From Fulvia fulva (taxonomy: Eukaryota > Ascomycota > Dothideomycetes > Mycosphaerellales > Mycosphaerellaceae): a stretch of 64,000 nucleotides of DNA. A model generated the notes under the pieces. It was not told where the DNA came from. It saw only the letters and a program-made list of their open reading frames with translations, and did no database searches. The stretch covers positions 1,426,001 through 1,490,000 of the forward strand of contig NC_063024.1 of NCBI RefSeq assembly GCF_020509005.1, written 5' to 3'. Made by a program: the position numbers and the translations under genes. Below are positions 33,253 through 45,599 of the stretch, piece after piece (the first letter of the stretch is position 1; every line of letters begins with the position of its first letter).

Positions 33253-35334
33253 TCACTTTCGGAAGATCGACGTCTGGAACGGCATCGACGACGCCTGCAC
33301 AAAGTTTTCCTCGAGCTGCCAAGCTGATGGTCTGAATGGACCGCCACTGAGCTGATGCTGGAAGTCCGGATGACCTAGCGTATGCTGAGGAACAGTGGTT
33401 CGTATCGCCAGCTCATGCGACATCTGTGTCGGTGGTGTTACCATTTGGGTTGGTGTGCTCGCGGACACATACATAGGCTGCGACTGGACATGCGGCTGAG
33501 GGGCTGGTGCAGGAGGGGTGGGCACTGCCGGTGCACAAGATGGAACCGGTGCTGGCGTGCTGAAGAAGTCTGCACCTGAGCCGAAGTTGGAAGATGACCA
33601 GCTGCTGCCTTGCGACATGTTCGCATACGACATGCCAGGTATCGAGGTCATCCACTCCGATACACCAAGGTCTTGCACTGGCTCATAGGCTTGAGTTGCG
33701 AACTGCAAGTACGTTGGCACCGGAGCAGGTGGCGGTGGCGGTGGGGCTGGCAGGTCCTCTGGCTTGTAGAGCAGATCATAGTGACCACTGTGCACCGATC
33801 AGTATTTGACATGTTGGCGCCACAACTGTGACAGTGGACTCACGGTCTGTAGAGAAGTCTCACACTGCCGATAGTGTAGCCTCCATGGTTGACAGGGTCG
33901 AAGCGATGCATCGTGACCTCACTACCTTCACTACGGTCAAGGTACATGACCTCAAGCGAGATGCCGGCTGGGGATAGCAGAGCGTCCTTGAGCGCAACGA
34001 GTCCGACATGATCGATCTCTGCGCCAATAGGCTCAATCTGCAGCTTGCAGTACTCTTCAACAGTTTGGCCAAGTAGCCATGGCGCATACTCGTCGCGCGT
34101 CTTCATCCAAGCAGAAGTGGCAGTCTACAGCACGATTAGCTTCAAGTCGACGTTGTCTTGCCATGCCGTGTTCCGTACCCTGAGATGAGTGATGATGTAG
34201 TTCTGCTGCATGTCATCGTTGAAAGCGTTCTCCACAACTTCGATGGCGTTGCCGCCTTGCTGCATCGTTTCATTGATGCTGCGCAACAAGTCCCGGAACT
34301 CATCCGCGAACTCTTCGACCAGCATGGGGTCGAAGCCAGCCGTGACGATCACATTCTTCATTGACTCAAGACGACCCATCTCGAACATGATCGTGTTGGT
34401 GTCGCCATTGTGGATGAGAGCTTCGAAGTAGCCAAAGGCCACAGCTGTGAAATCTCGTCAGCATAGACTCAACACCATACACATCCATCGACCATACCTC
34501 GCCAGCCACATTTGCCATCTCCACGCACAGTCCGATAGTGCGAATACTTCTGCGGGAGTGTCTGCTAGTCCTTAGCACCTGGCCTTGCATGCCATAGCAG
34601 ATCCAGAGGTTGTTGTCAAACATACAGTGGTCTTCGCCTGGTAGATGGGGTCTGCCGAAGCGTACTCGGTGGTAATGGCTGTGCTCGGTTGGCGTTGACC
34701 AACAAGCGGCCCCTGTTGGAGATCATCACCGGTCAGCCAGCACTCGGATGTTTTTGGTTCGCCATGTCGACGTTAGAAACACGATCCGCGCCGAAAGTCT
34801 AAAGGACACGACGACGACATCACTTCTTGTGAGGTGTGAGATGCGAAAGCAACTTACAGTGACTTCCGGTTCGTACTTGGCGCTGAGTTCTTGCATCTGC
34901 GCAAGCTCCTCATCAGTGGCTTGGTGGTGACCCTGGTAGTCGGCCATGGCGGATCGCTGATGCTGGCGGGTCTGAGCACGGGTGCGGTGCGAGAGCGTCG
35001 CTACTGAGTGGTGGCGGAAGGTTGGGTGCTGGTACGGGCCCGCGCCGACGGCCGCTAGAGGAAGCTGTGCTGGCTGCTCTACGGAATGTTGGGGGAGGTG
35101 ATGGTGCTGCGACTGCTGATGGTGTTGCTGTTGCTGGACAGGCACAGGCACAGGCGGGCTCGGAGCGGCGAGAGGCAGCTGCAACGGCCGGTACACCAGC
35201 GGACCATGTGCTGTCTCATGGTAGTGCTGGGAGTGCGGGGGAAAGGAGGCTGCAGCGGGATGGTGGTGATGGCCGGCGGCGTGGTGATGGTAGTAGCTCG
35301 ACGCAGTAGCGACTGGTTGTCGATGGTTCATCAT
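33253..35334 (-). CDS. Otubain-like deubiquitinase (peptidase C65)
   Basis: Cysteine protease that removes ubiquitin, OTU/otubain family. Six exons (34858-35334, 34626-34712, 34498-34561, 34179-34444, 33844-34124, 33253-33787) with consistent phases give 569 aa. The catalytic block is RTVRGDGKCGWRAVAFGYFE with Asp203 and Cys206. The catalytic His394 lies in RPGHYDLLY, rebuilt across the last splice. DEYAPWLLGQTVEEYC is a family block between them. Ahead of the domain is a His/Gln/Pro-rich low-complexity tail of about 130 residues. Behind it is a Pro-rich tail of about 175 residues, so the protein is roughly twice the length of animal OTUB1. Introns are 145, 64, 53, 54 and 56 bp. The two adjacent start codons (35334 and 35331) cannot be told apart. 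Confidence 0.93.
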
Positions 35335-37968
35335 TTCCAGGTTTCGCACGGCTCGCGGGCAAGCTACGTCCCTTTTGTTTCGCGGTCGAAGCCCGAGCTA
35401 AAGCAGCGAAGCGGGGCACAGCCAATTCTTTGGCGACCGAACTGAATTCTGATTTATCGACACCACCAACAGAGTTGTTTGCTGCGTTGCACCGGACAGC
35501 TCGACGTGTATTGCTGTGCTGTCAAGCGCTGATCGTTGGTGGTCGTGGCCGTGGCCGTGGTCGTGATGTCGTCCGCGGCAGGACGGCGACACTGGAATGC
35601 GGGATAGCACCGGGATATCTGGCGGCTGTAGTCGTTTGACGTTGGCAGTGGTGATGCACTTCGCTTCGTGCAGCAGCAGCAGCAGTGCAGTCGGTCCAGT
35701 CGAAAGGGTATCCCAGGTGTGAGAGGAGGATGTGCTTGGTAGATAGCGGTCGACGGCTATCTGCTCGCCTCAGCAGTGCAAAGGGAAGCACCAGGAACGC
35801 CGAAGGGACGGGAAGCACGCATGCAATGCACACGCCCGTCGGAGGTGGAGGGTATGCGTGTTGATCAAGGTCAGACAATCGACAGGGTAAGGACTGAAGT
35901 GACCACGGCAACCCCCAAAGTGTTCGGTGGCCCAGCAGGCTGGCTCGCCGTGCAGTACGGCGCTCGGAGGCTCGGACTGCGCTGCGAGACGCACTGGACA
36001 CGAAACAGAGACCGGAGGGAGTGGAGGTGCGTGAGGTGGGTTGGGGTTGGGTGACGTGCGCAGTCGAATGCACTTCTTCCTTGCTGTAGAGTAACCTCCA
36101 GCCGGACCGGGGGGCAACAGAGACGTGCAGGAAGCAGAACCACAAAACACCGCGCAGCAGGTCAGGTCAGGTCAGGGCAGGCAAGCAGGTAGAGCTTCAC
36201 AGCAGCTTGGGCAGCATACTCGCAGATATACGTTCCCAGCAGATCGCAACTGGCGCCAGATCCCAAGATCCACTCGCCGAAGAGAATACCCACATCATCA
36301 CCTATTTCGCGAAGACGCCACCGGGCACAGGTGCAATCGATCATGCCAGGTACCAAAAGTGCAATCCGTCGACGAGCAGGGGGCTCATGATGTCTCCATA
36401 AACATCCAAGCCCAAGACCCGGCACGATCAGACCAAGCACTGCGCTGAGCAGCATGTTCCCGTGCTCCACCACTGCCTTCCAAAGGCCTATGTACACACG
36501 GCAACGTAAGCAAGCGCTAACGCTCTCTAACCAAGCCCGCCAACAGAGCCCTGCATTAAACGAAGAGGAGGAACCCAATGTATCAGAAAAGTGCGGGCAG
36601 CGCATCACCACTTCCCAAGGACCCGCGCAGACGGAGCATCTCCAGTCGTTGCTCGACTCGCTCCCGATGGGCACCTGCACAGCGCAACGCCATCGCAACA
36701 CAAGAGACGACGCCGCGTCCTGTGCGTGACCCGCGTCGCCGCCCGCCCACCAGGTCGACCTGTGGGTAAGGGTTTGCCAATAGTCTCGTGAGGTGTACGA
36801 CCAGATCTCGCAGCTTTGCACAGTCATTGAGTGCCACTCTGTCGTGCAAATCGCAAGATTCGAACGCCTCACCAATCTGGAAAGACATCTGTAGCTGCAG
36901 CAGCTGTCGCCATGACAGCGAAGACATTCAACCACGGAACATTTTGGTGATCTCCCACCAGGATATCATCATCTGCGACAAGTATAAAGTAAGTCCAACA
37001 TTTGGTACGGGAATCGCATACATGTATCTCCTACACCTCTCGCTCGCGTACATCATGAACAGGGAACAAGCGACCGTGAGCCCTGGGCCGTTCAGGGCAG
37101 CCGAATCAACCAGCCGGTATCATTCGCCAAAAGTGATCAGTCGCATACAACATCCCTACCACTCCACCAAGCAGGCGGCAGATACTCCCAGCAGGTCGGT
37201 AACGCGAAGAAAGCACTTCGCAGCCTCGCTTGTCGCACATCTAGCAAGGGCCCTCGATCGCCACCAATGAGCACTCGGGGAAGCAACGTCGCCGATGCTG
37301 TGGGCGTTAATCCATCAAACAGTCGGGAACTGCGTATCATCACGCAACAGATCTGAGACAATCAAACACCTCTCACGACGCTGGCGCAACGGCGACGGCA
37401 TGCCGAGGAATTCATAAGAGACCGGTCACCGGTACCTTCGGCCACGTTATCCACGCTACACATGCTCAATAGTGCCTCTTGTGTTGTGCCGTTCACCATT
37501 CACAGAAACCAGTAATTGCTCAGAACTGACGTTGCAAGCGCTCCTTCCCGCGGGGAAAGGCAGGCTGGTGGTCTTTCGAATCCCTAGCTCGGTGCAACGC
37601 AGCATGGGTATATAGCGAATGATGTGCGCCAGATAATCCGACCATGTCCGATAAGTGGATCCGGAACCACCATCACCACCACCACCTTGCCCTTGCGTCC
37701 CAGTGCAACGGTAAGAGCACTATAGCCCATATCAAACGAAAACACCTGGATGACCCTCCACCACATCGCAGTGCAAGCGCCTTTCCGCGTTTCGCGACGA
37801 GAGCAGTAAAGCGGGTCGCGAGGCTTGCCCACGATCGCTTCCAAATGTTCTCTAGCCTTGCTGCCATCACGGCTACTCTTGTCTCGCTCCCAGCAATGGA
37901 TCTAGATGCATGGCGTGGCTGCTGTTCACGCCGCGCGACGATTGGAGGATTAGTTACGTGCATGCAAG
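35335..37968. other. Long intergenic region, no gene supported
   Basis: 2.6 kb. A (CAG)n-like tract is at about 35664-35680 and a CCA/ACC tract at about 37668-37685. Open frames up to 257 codons (minus strand 36162-36935) are Cys/Trp/Arg-rich in a way typical of non-coding frames. A plus-strand stretch at 36207-36400 looks mildly protein-like but is not extended by convincing splices. Confidence 0.45.
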
Positions 37969-39677
37969 TCATTTCCCTGGTGCTCGGTTCGGCTTCCGCT
38001 TCCCAGCAGCGTGCGAGGCCCGTGACGAAGGCATGCCCTCGAGGAGGTCCGGTGCAGAGGCAATGGGTGGTGGGCCTTGTGTTCCCATCACGCCGTCCTC
38101 GCCCTTGAAACCATCACCTTCGTTGAGCACAAACGATGCCAGCGAGCGAATTGCCGCTGTCCAATCCGCCACCGCGTGCATGCGATCCAGATCTGCACGA
38201 CTCTCGATCTCGACGGTTCCGGCGTCCTGGTTAATCTTGCCACGCAGTTTCTTGTCCATGATCAAGAAGCCCACGATGTCCTGAACCTCGGGTATCGAGA
38301 TGCTCAGCCGCTTTGCGATAAAGTCTAGGCGGAAGCGCGTGTATGGTGCGACGAGCTTGACGACGGCCTTGGTACGCATATTGCGGGTGACTTCGTCGAT
38401 ATTCTCCGCAATGAAGGGATCAGCAAGGAGGTCCTTGTTCTTCTGGAGGACTGTCTCATATTGATGGATGTCGTCCCGCTGGTATGCATCGACCAATTCC
38501 GTCATAGCCGCGATACGAGGATCGTTCTTGTATGGCTTGGTCTCCTGAGAATCGAACGGGTTGATGTCCGATCCCATGAGCATGGTCGTCAGGACAAGGT
38601 ACTTTAGCACCTGGATGCGCTGCAACGAGCCTGCTTCGTCGTAGTTCCGGAAGGACTCGAAGAAGTCGCTCTGTGCGTCCTTCCAGTTCTCTGAGAAAGA
38701 ATCGTCAGCCTTCCATACATGAACACCTGGAGAGTATCCCTTGCTTTACTTACCTTCGCTCATGTGCATCTTGCCACCACACTCACGAATCACGCCCATG
38801 ATCTTGGGATGTGGTACCGCCGACCGAACTCTAAGCGCGCGCTGATACAAGCCCTACAGTTCCGGTCAGTTTGGAATCCTCGTTGCATACCAGAGAATTT
38901 GTCATACCTTCAAGCGCTTGTTGTTCCTCGTCTCCGAATACATTTGTATCTCGAGAGCGTAGGCCTCCATCGAGTACGTGCCTTTGCTGGGATCGTCGGT
39001 GCCGTCCTCGCGCTGGCATGCCTGATGTAATTCTCGCACTTTGTCTGTAAGACGAGCGTAGTCCTTCTGTGTAAGCCAGAGTCGCGCGAGCTTGGTGTTG
39101 GTGGACAGCCATAACCGCTCGTTGTTGGTCGCTTGGAACGATTCGAGGGTCTTGGAGTAGAAGTGCTCCATGCACTGGTTGGCTGCCTGGTCTTCTGCGT
39201 TCTTCTCGATAAAGTCGAGCATGTTGTTGATCGACTTTTCGGAGTAGTTACGAGTTACCGCCGATTTGACATATGTCAGTAGCTCGGTGTAGTGCTCGAC
39301 TGCCTGGTGTCCACGTCAGTGCTGCACCTTCCGTCCAATATCTGCCTTCTCGTACCTTGTCATATCTGCCCAGCTTGAACTCGAGCTTGATGGCCTGCTT
39401 GAGTCCCTTGAATCCCCAGTCGCCCTTCTCTGGTTCTAATGCTGGCACACCCAAGAACTCATCAATCGCCTCTTCTGGGTTGTCGGTCTTCATCTGCTTT
39501 GCATTGTAGTATTTGTTCTCCACATCCACATCGCCGCCTTCTTCCTGGTCATCGTCGTCCTCGTACTCGAAGTCGTAGCTAGAGGATTTGTTAGTATCGA
39601 GCTCGCAACTCGTAGTCAGCACTTCCCACATACTTCTCATCGTCGGATGCTTGCATGAAGTCATCATCGTCCGACAT
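37969..39677 (-). CDS. CSN2: COP9 signalosome subunit 2
   Basis: Scaffold subunit of the COP9 signalosome, which removes Nedd8 from cullins; fungal name csnB. Exons 39634-39677, 39356-39578, 38908-39303, 38754-38853 and 37969-38690 give 494 aa. It begins [14 protein letters not shown], spliced to [16 protein letters not shown], the acidic N-terminus typical of the family. The helical repeat region follows ([34 protein letters not shown]). The C-terminal PCI domain contains [16 protein letters not shown] and [18 protein letters not shown]. All introns have GT-AG ends. It is intact and transcribed away from CWC25. Confidence 0.96.
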
Positions 39678-40012
39678 GATCGCGGTCGCGCTCGGGGGTT
39701 GTTTGAGGTATGGATGGTCGGCTTCGTCGCCTGTATGTTATGTGGTTGCGCTGAGGATGGTGGAAAGGTTGTGGTGGTGTTGTGTTGTGTTGTGTTCTGA
39801 GATGTTTCGTTTGCTTCGACATTCAAGCTCCAGACGTCACTGAACTAGCGCGCTTTCCCCACGTGGCCCGTGCCACTGAGATCGCGCCAAGCAAAGATCT
39901 GCGTGAGCAAGAAGTCGCCAGAAGTCCTTGCCACTTAACTTCTCAACCACAATACCACCGTTCACTCCTTTCACCATCCTGCTGCAGCCGCTCAGCGGCC
40001 ATTACCGCCAGC
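39678..40012. promoter_or_regulatory. Bidirectional promoter of CSN2 and CWC25
   Basis: 335 bp between two divergent start codons. Contains a TTGTG repeat at about 39776-39800 and a CT-rich stretch before CWC25. Confidence 0.55.
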
Positions 40013-41290
40013 ATGGGTGGCGATCTCAACTTGAAGAAGTCATGGCACCCAGCGCTTATGGTCAACCAGCGCAAGGTGTACAACGAAGAACTCAAGGCAC
40101 TCGAAGAGCGCAAGAAGACCGACCAAGTACTCAAGGAGCGAGCTGAAGAACGCGCGATCCAGGAACTTGAGCGACTGCAGGAAGCCGCTGGCGGCAAGAA
40201 ACGTACCGATCGCGTGGACTGGATGTACAATGGACCAGGATCTGGCGGATTGGGCGCTGGAGGTGGTGTGAGCGAGGAAATGGAAGGCTATCTGTTGGGA
40301 AAGAGAAAGCTGGACGGACTGGTGAAGAGGAATGAAGGCGAAGCCTTGAAGAAAGATGCGCCTCAGGATGGATTCATGGCCTTGAACAGCAATGCGAACA
40401 GTGCCCGAGATGTCGCGAGTAAGGTCAGCAACGACCCTATGCTTGCGATCAAGAAGCAGGAACAGGCTGCATATGAGGCTATGATGAGCGATCCGGCAAA
40501 GCGACGCATGCTCATGGCAACTGCGGGCAAGGAAGTGGAAGAGGATGAGAAGAAAGACAGCCACAGGAAACACAGGCACAGCCACCGGCACCGATCGCAC
40601 AGGCACCGAGACGATGACGATGATGGGCACAGGAGAAAGCGACGAAGGCACAGCGATGATCGGGACGATGAGAGGCGGTCACATCGACACAGATTCCACA
40701 GACACCGCAGACGGTCGCCCTCAGAATCCAGGTCAAGATCTCGGTCGCGAACTCCGCCACGAAGAGACGCTCGTGACAGAGATGAGCGGCGCTCCAAGTC
40801 CGACCGACAACGAGATCGCAGTGCCTCTAGATCCCGCTCACCCCGACGAAGGCGTGACGAGGATGATCGCAGGGAGCGCAGAAGATCATACCCATCGCCG
40901 AAGCGCTCTGGCTCGTCTGACTCCCGTTCTCGGTCACCTTACAAGCCACGCCGAGACGATCGAAGGCGATCTTCTCCACCTCGCAGCAAGAGGGACAATC
41001 CTTACCGATCGCCGCCAGAGGACAGCACGAAGAAGGATGACACTGCTGAAGAAGCAGAACGCGCGAGAAAGTTAGCAGCCATGCAGACAAATGCGTCCGA
41101 CCTGGAAGCTGATCGCAAGGCTCGCTTGACTGCCCTTGAGCAGCAGGAAGCTGAGCAGCGTGAGGAAGATGACAGGAAACGGTCAGAGAAGGGCAAATTC
41201 ATCGGCAGTGTGAGGAAGGAGGCTGAGAATGTCGATCTTGGCCGGAGGCTGGGAGGAGATAGGCCGAAAGGTGCAATGCGTGATGATTGA
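40013..41290 (+). CDS. CWC25: Pre-mRNA splicing factor CWC25
   Basis: Spliceosomal protein acting with the NineTeen-complex-associated machinery at the first transesterification step. A single exon encodes 425 aa. The N-terminal Cir_N-type domain is clear: [16 protein letters not shown], then a charged helix with [23 protein letters not shown] follows, then [14 protein letters not shown]. The C-terminal half is an RS-like region rich in Arg, Ser, His and Asp. The end has a helical [18 protein letters not shown] segment. The ATG at 40013 is chosen because the in-frame upstream region to 39782 is the divergent promoter. Confidence 0.95.
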   Translation: MGGDLNLKKSWHPALMVNQRKVYNEELKALEERKKTDQVLKERAEERAIQELERLQEAAGGKKRTDRVDWMYNGPGSGGLGAGGGVSEEMEGYLLGKRKLDGLVKRNEGEALKKDAPQDGFMALNSNANSARDVASKVSNDPMLAIKKQEQAAYEAMMSDPAKRRMLMATAGKEVEEDEKKDSHRKHRHSHRHRSHRHRDDDDDGHRRKRRRHSDDRDDERRSHRHRFHRHRRRSPSESRSRSRSRTPPRRDARDRDERRSKSDRQRDRSASRSRSPRRRRDEDDRRERRRSYPSPKRSGSSDSRSRSPYKPRRDDRRRSSPPRSKRDNPYRSPPEDSTKKDDTAEEAERARKLAAMQTNASDLEADRKARLTALEQQEAEQREEDDRKRSEKGKFIGSVRKEAENVDLGRRLGGDRPKGAMRDD

Positions 41291-42226
41291 GGAGGTTGTT
41301 GATGAAGATACACCGTCGGTGTATCGCAACCCTATATACCACACGTACCAGCGTTCTCGAATCCTTCTCCAGACCCCGTTCATTGTTCACTTATATGAAG
41401 GATGTGAATTGGCTTTCACTCATTCGTTGCAGAATCGATCCGACCCACGTGCTCGGTCGAGCCAAAGTCTACTATATTACAGTACACCTTGCTTACTCGT
41501 TCACAAGTCCATCAAATTTCAGGTACGAATATGCTGTACATGTATACAAACGTACATGCAAAGTCCAGATCATGTACGAGGATCACCTTGTAGGCCGGTA
41601 TGATCGGTCAATGGGCTTCTGGAACGGGCATTTCGCTCGTCTAAGTATAGCTCGGGGAGAAGTGGAAGTGGGAAAGGGCGGAAGATGGTGGAGAGTGTTG
41701 GTGGTGGGTGGTGGGTTGTTCGCCGCGCCTGTGGGGAAAGTTGGCCGGGTGAACCTTCTTGTCGTTGACCATTCTCATGCTTCCCGGCTGCACATCTTTT
41801 GTTGTACATCTTCATCCTCCACGTCTGCGTGATCTTGATTCAAACTGTACGCGAAAGTGCGTGGACTTTGTAGTGAGATCATAGTGAGGCTTGACTTATA
41901 CCATCATCCACTTCCTCGGAACCGGCGATCGGCATCCGCGGCGGCAAGAAGGGTATTAGCCTGATCATCATTGCGATTGCACTGACGTGCTGAGTCCCGA
42001 GTCCTGTATTTTGCGCAAGCCACCAATCTGCTACCGACACCTTCACCACCACCTGGACTCGACTCCGCCCCAGCCCTACGACCTCCTACGTCCGATTCCA
42101 CCACCACACGACTCGCGCGCGCATCACCACACCCACGACATTTACCCGACAGCGATTGCGCGAGCTGGAGCCTTGGTAGAGAAATAGGTGGTACATCTTT
42201 CAGAAGCAAGCAAAAGTGCTGCGACA
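41291..42226. other. Intergenic, no gene supported
   Basis: CWC25 3' flank and Rho3 promoter. No supported coding region. Confidence 0.5.
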
Positions 42227-43053
42227 ATGCCGGCTCTCTGTGGCGGGACGAAGACGGTGCAGCGCAAGCTGGTATTGCTGTAGGTATCCCATGCAAGCGC
42301 GACAAGATATGGAACCGCAGCAAGGCTGTGAAAGTGAGAGGCAGGGCTAACACAATGTCTATCCAGAGGCGACGGTGCATGCGGAAAGACATCACTACTG
42401 AATGTCTTCACGCGAGGATACTTCCCAACAGTATAGTGAGTACGCTCGATATCTCCCAGCCAGCCACCTCTAACACAGCACCCCGCACAGCGAACCGACA
42501 GTATTCGAGAACTACGTCCACGATATCTTCATCGATAACGTCCATGTCGAACTATCGCTATGGGACACAGCTGGACAAGAAGAATTCGACCGACTGCGAT
42601 CGCTCTCCTACGATGACACACACGCCATCATGCTCTGCTTCAGCGTCGATTCGCCCGACTCGCTCGAGAACGTGGAAAGCAAATGGGTCGGCGAGATTGC
42701 AGAGAACTGCCCGGGGGTGAAGCTGGTGCTCGTGGCGCTAAAGTGCGATCTGAGAGAACAAGGACAGGATGAGGACGACGGAGTAGCGAATGAGCCGAAA
42801 CGGAACATGATCGATTACAAGCAGGGTCTGGCGATAGCGGAGAGGATCAAGGCGTTGAGATATCTGGGTGAGTACAGCTACACAATTGGGAAGGTATGGG
42901 CACCCAGCAGCTGACGACCCTCCCACAGAATGCTCCGCCATGAAAAACCGCGGCGTCAACGAAGCCTTCACCGAAGCCGCACGCGTGGCATTACAAGTCA
43001 AGAACGTCAAAGGCGACAAATCCAGCGATGGCTGCGGCTGCAATGTCATGTAA
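42227..43053 (+). CDS. RHO3: Rho3-type small GTPase
   Basis: Membrane-anchored Rho GTPase controlling polarised growth and exocytosis. Exons 42227-42279, 42367-42435, 42491-42867 and 42929-43053 give 207 aa. Across the splices the P-loop GDGACGKTS, the effector segment TVYEPTVFENYV and the switch II DTAGQEEF are rebuilt. ALKCDLRE provides the base-specificity lysine and aspartate. ECSAMKNRGVNEAF is the G5 region. The C-terminus CNVM is a CAAX prenylation box. The N-terminal extension MPALCGGTKTVQRKL resembles Rho3 and not Rho1. The gene is intact. Confidence 0.95.
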
Positions 43054-43857
43054 GCCATCACATGCAACCCGTGGAAGCACAAACCAGGCACGTGGCCCGT
43101 GGCTTCTGCAATGCGATGCACATGTCCACCGAAAAGCACCTTTACGCCACAGTGCACATCACATACTTCGACATGGCCACCCAAACATGACTTACATATA
43201 CCCCCGAGCCACCGAACCGAATTATACACCCGACCACGAAGATGACCTATTTATACTTACTACTACTTGCTTATACTTGGCCTGCTATTTCGATACATGC
43301 GATGGCGTTAAGGCGTAATGTGTTTTCACGGCGAAGAGGAAGAGACGCGTGTGCTATGTGTTGGTAGAGGTGGCAAAAGCAGCTACAGCGATTGAATGCT
43401 CATGCAGATGCATTGAGACAGCGGAGGACTGGAGGTGTCGCATTTGTGAATGAGACGGTACAGCGAGCAAGATCGAAAGTTACACATCAACCATGTTCAC
43501 CCTTCTCATGTTCACGTGCTATTACAATGCAGGTGGGCCAAGCATGGTGCTATTCCCGGCTGCCGCAGTTTCAGGAGAGCAAAGCAAGCAAGCGGGGTGA
43601 GCTCGAGGAGCTTCATGATCAACGGGTAAGCAGCTGTCCTCCTACCACCTCACGTCGCTTCGTACCTGACAGTAGCGCTACATAGTTACATACCTCGCTC
43701 GTGAGGAGTAGAGCGCCTCGTGTGCCTTGGGTAAGTAGGTACATTCCATCTCTACTGTTCATACTTCACCTCCCGCACCACCTCATTCCCCATTTTCCAC
43801 TACGTCTATTCCATCAAACCCCTCCCTCAGCGCCAGATCATCTGCACCAAATCAATC
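43054..43857. other. Intergenic, no gene supported
   Basis: Rho3 3' flank and upstream flank of the SDR pseudogene; nothing else recognised. Confidence 0.5.
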
Positions 43858-44775
43858 ATGCCCGAACGTCATGGGACACTCCACGGCAAAGTGGCGATCG
43901 TGACTGGCGGGAGCATGGGTCTTGGTGAAGGTACTGTCTTCGATATCAACAAGGACCTTGGCCAGAAGCTCGTTCAAACCCTTCTAGAGAAATCCGTATC
44001 TTTCTTCAAAGGCGACGTCACAAACGAGAACCCATGGACCGCCGCCCTCAAGCACGTCCTCGACACCTTCGACCAGCTTGACATCGTCGTCAACAACGCC
44101 GGGGTCGTGCATCGCAGTGCTGTAAGTGTCACCCTTCCGCCCATTCAAACATGTTCGTCCTACAAACGAGCATGAAAAACAGCCCAGCTACGAAGTCCCC
44201 CAATCTGAGTATGACCGCATCATGAGAATCAACGTCTCATCCCTCTAACACTCCGCCAAAAAACACATTTTCCCGCACTTCAAGACCCAAGGCCAAAGGC
44301 CACGGGGTATTCGTCAATGTCTCTTCGATTTCTGCGCCGAGGTCGAGGCCGAATTTGGTGTGGTATGCGGGGAGTAAGGGGGCTGTTAGTGCTATCACGA
44401 AAGGACTCGCGGCCGAGTTTGCGCCTGCGGGCGTGAGGTGTAATGCGATTTGTCCTGTGGTCGCAGAGACGGGGATGGTGAGTAGTGTGTTGGGTGGGAC
44501 TGATACGCCTGAGGGAAGGTATGTGTTTTGAGGGCGGCGTGGATGCGATGGTGCTGATCGTGAGTAGACAGAGGCTGCTTGCTGCGATTCCTATGGGCAG
44601 GATTGGGGAGCCGAAGGAAATTGGGAATGCTGCGGCTTTTCTGGCGAGTGAGGAGAGTAGTTTTATCACGGGGATTGAGTTTCCGGTAAGTATGGGGGTA
44701 CTAGAGCTGATGAACTCCAGGGGTGTGTGCTGACTCTGGCTTGCACAGGTTGATGGTGGTAGGGCTTTGATGTAG
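43858..44775 (+). pseudogene. SDR pseudogene next to the transposon island
   Basis: Remnant of a classical short-chain dehydrogenase. Pieces in order: GKVAIVTGGSMGLGEG, a shortened second Rossmann unit (about 15 residues appear lost before DINKDLGQK), LDIVVNNAGVVHRSA, an intron-like break, and IMRINVSSL followed by an in-frame TAA where Tyr is expected. A frame change near 44300 then leads into GHGVFVNVSSISA, VWYAGSKGAVSAITKG (YxxxK intact), MGRIGEPKEIG and VDGGRALM with a stop at 44773-44775. Deletion, stop and frameshift together argue for real decay and not sequencing error. None of the lesions has the CpA signature of the adjacent island. Confidence 0.8.
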
Positions 44776-44789
44776 CGACAGATTTCGGT

Positions 44790-44910
44790 GAAATACTCCC
44801 ATGTCCCTTATTGTGTCAAAAAGTACCGCCATGTCCCTCTTATGTTAAAAAGTTCTCCCGTAGCCCTTGCATTGTTGCAAAAATACTACGATGTCCTTCG
44901 TCTATATGTA
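44790..44910. repeat. Four-unit degenerate ~30-bp tandem repeat
   Basis: Units starting near 44791, 44821, 44850 and 44881 share a core like CCATGTCCCTT followed by a T-rich part and an AAAA(G/T) end. It lies between the SDR pseudogene and the RIP-mutated island, and may mark a transposon end. Confidence 0.6.
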
Positions 44911-45599
44911 GTAGTCGCAGCATCGCGGGAACAACGCTAGGGTGTGTAGAATATACGTTTTAGAGGTTTTGCAAGAGGTAGAACTAAGAAAAGTATATGG
45001 TAATTAAGCGTAGCGACCGAGCGCTAGCCACACCGGAGTACGAGCTTGCGAGTACGTAGGTGAGGCGTTAGCGAGGGAGAGAAGCTCTATACCAGACCTC
45101 AACTAGCCTTGGCGCCCGCTCTGATTGGTCAACTTTCAAGTTTAAGGGTCACGTGACCTACCGCACTGTGCCTGTTGGCGAACTCGCAAACATATACTCG
45201 TCGCTAACGCCTATGTCGTCGTATAATAAGTACTATACGTCGGGTAGCGGTAGCGTAGATCGTACGCTACTTTATAGTCTAGAAGGATTAGTAGAGAGCT
45301 CTACTCCGCTACGCTTACCTTTAGAGGTTTATAACCGCTAATAGCACATTTTATACTATAAATCTAATGTTCTTATATATTCACTTATTAGTAAACGCTA
45401 AAACCTTAAGATTTTAAGACCTAAAATTTTCAGATTTTAAGCTTTATATAAGTTATAAGTTATATACTTTTAGTATTTTAGGGCAAAACACGACATATTC
45501 GAAAGCTCTTATTAAGGCTATTCTAACGATCTATAAAGTAGGCCACTGCCCCTAGAATTAAGGGAGTTCTACCTTATTTAATTTGAATAGCTTAAAGTT
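44911..45599. other. Transition into the RIP-mutated island
   Basis: Base use changes near 45190: CA and TG become rare and TA abundant. AT-rich sequence spans about 45340-45600. A 62-codon frame at 45153-45341 has no recognised family. It may be the 5' part of the LINE or another relic. Confidence 0.4.

Noticed and set aside
36848..36872. tRNA B-box-like sequence (ATTCGAAC)
   Set aside because: No A box or cloverleaf could be built around it.
36162..36935. 257-codon minus-strand frame
   Set aside because: Cys/Trp/Arg-rich with no domain, splice partner or conserved pattern; likely chance.
44790..44910. Possible CRISPR array
   Set aside because: Units are adjacent with no spacers, are imperfect, and the genome is fungal.
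45153..45341. 62-codon frame at the edge of the RIP island
   Set aside because: No recognisable family; open only by chance before stops accumulate.
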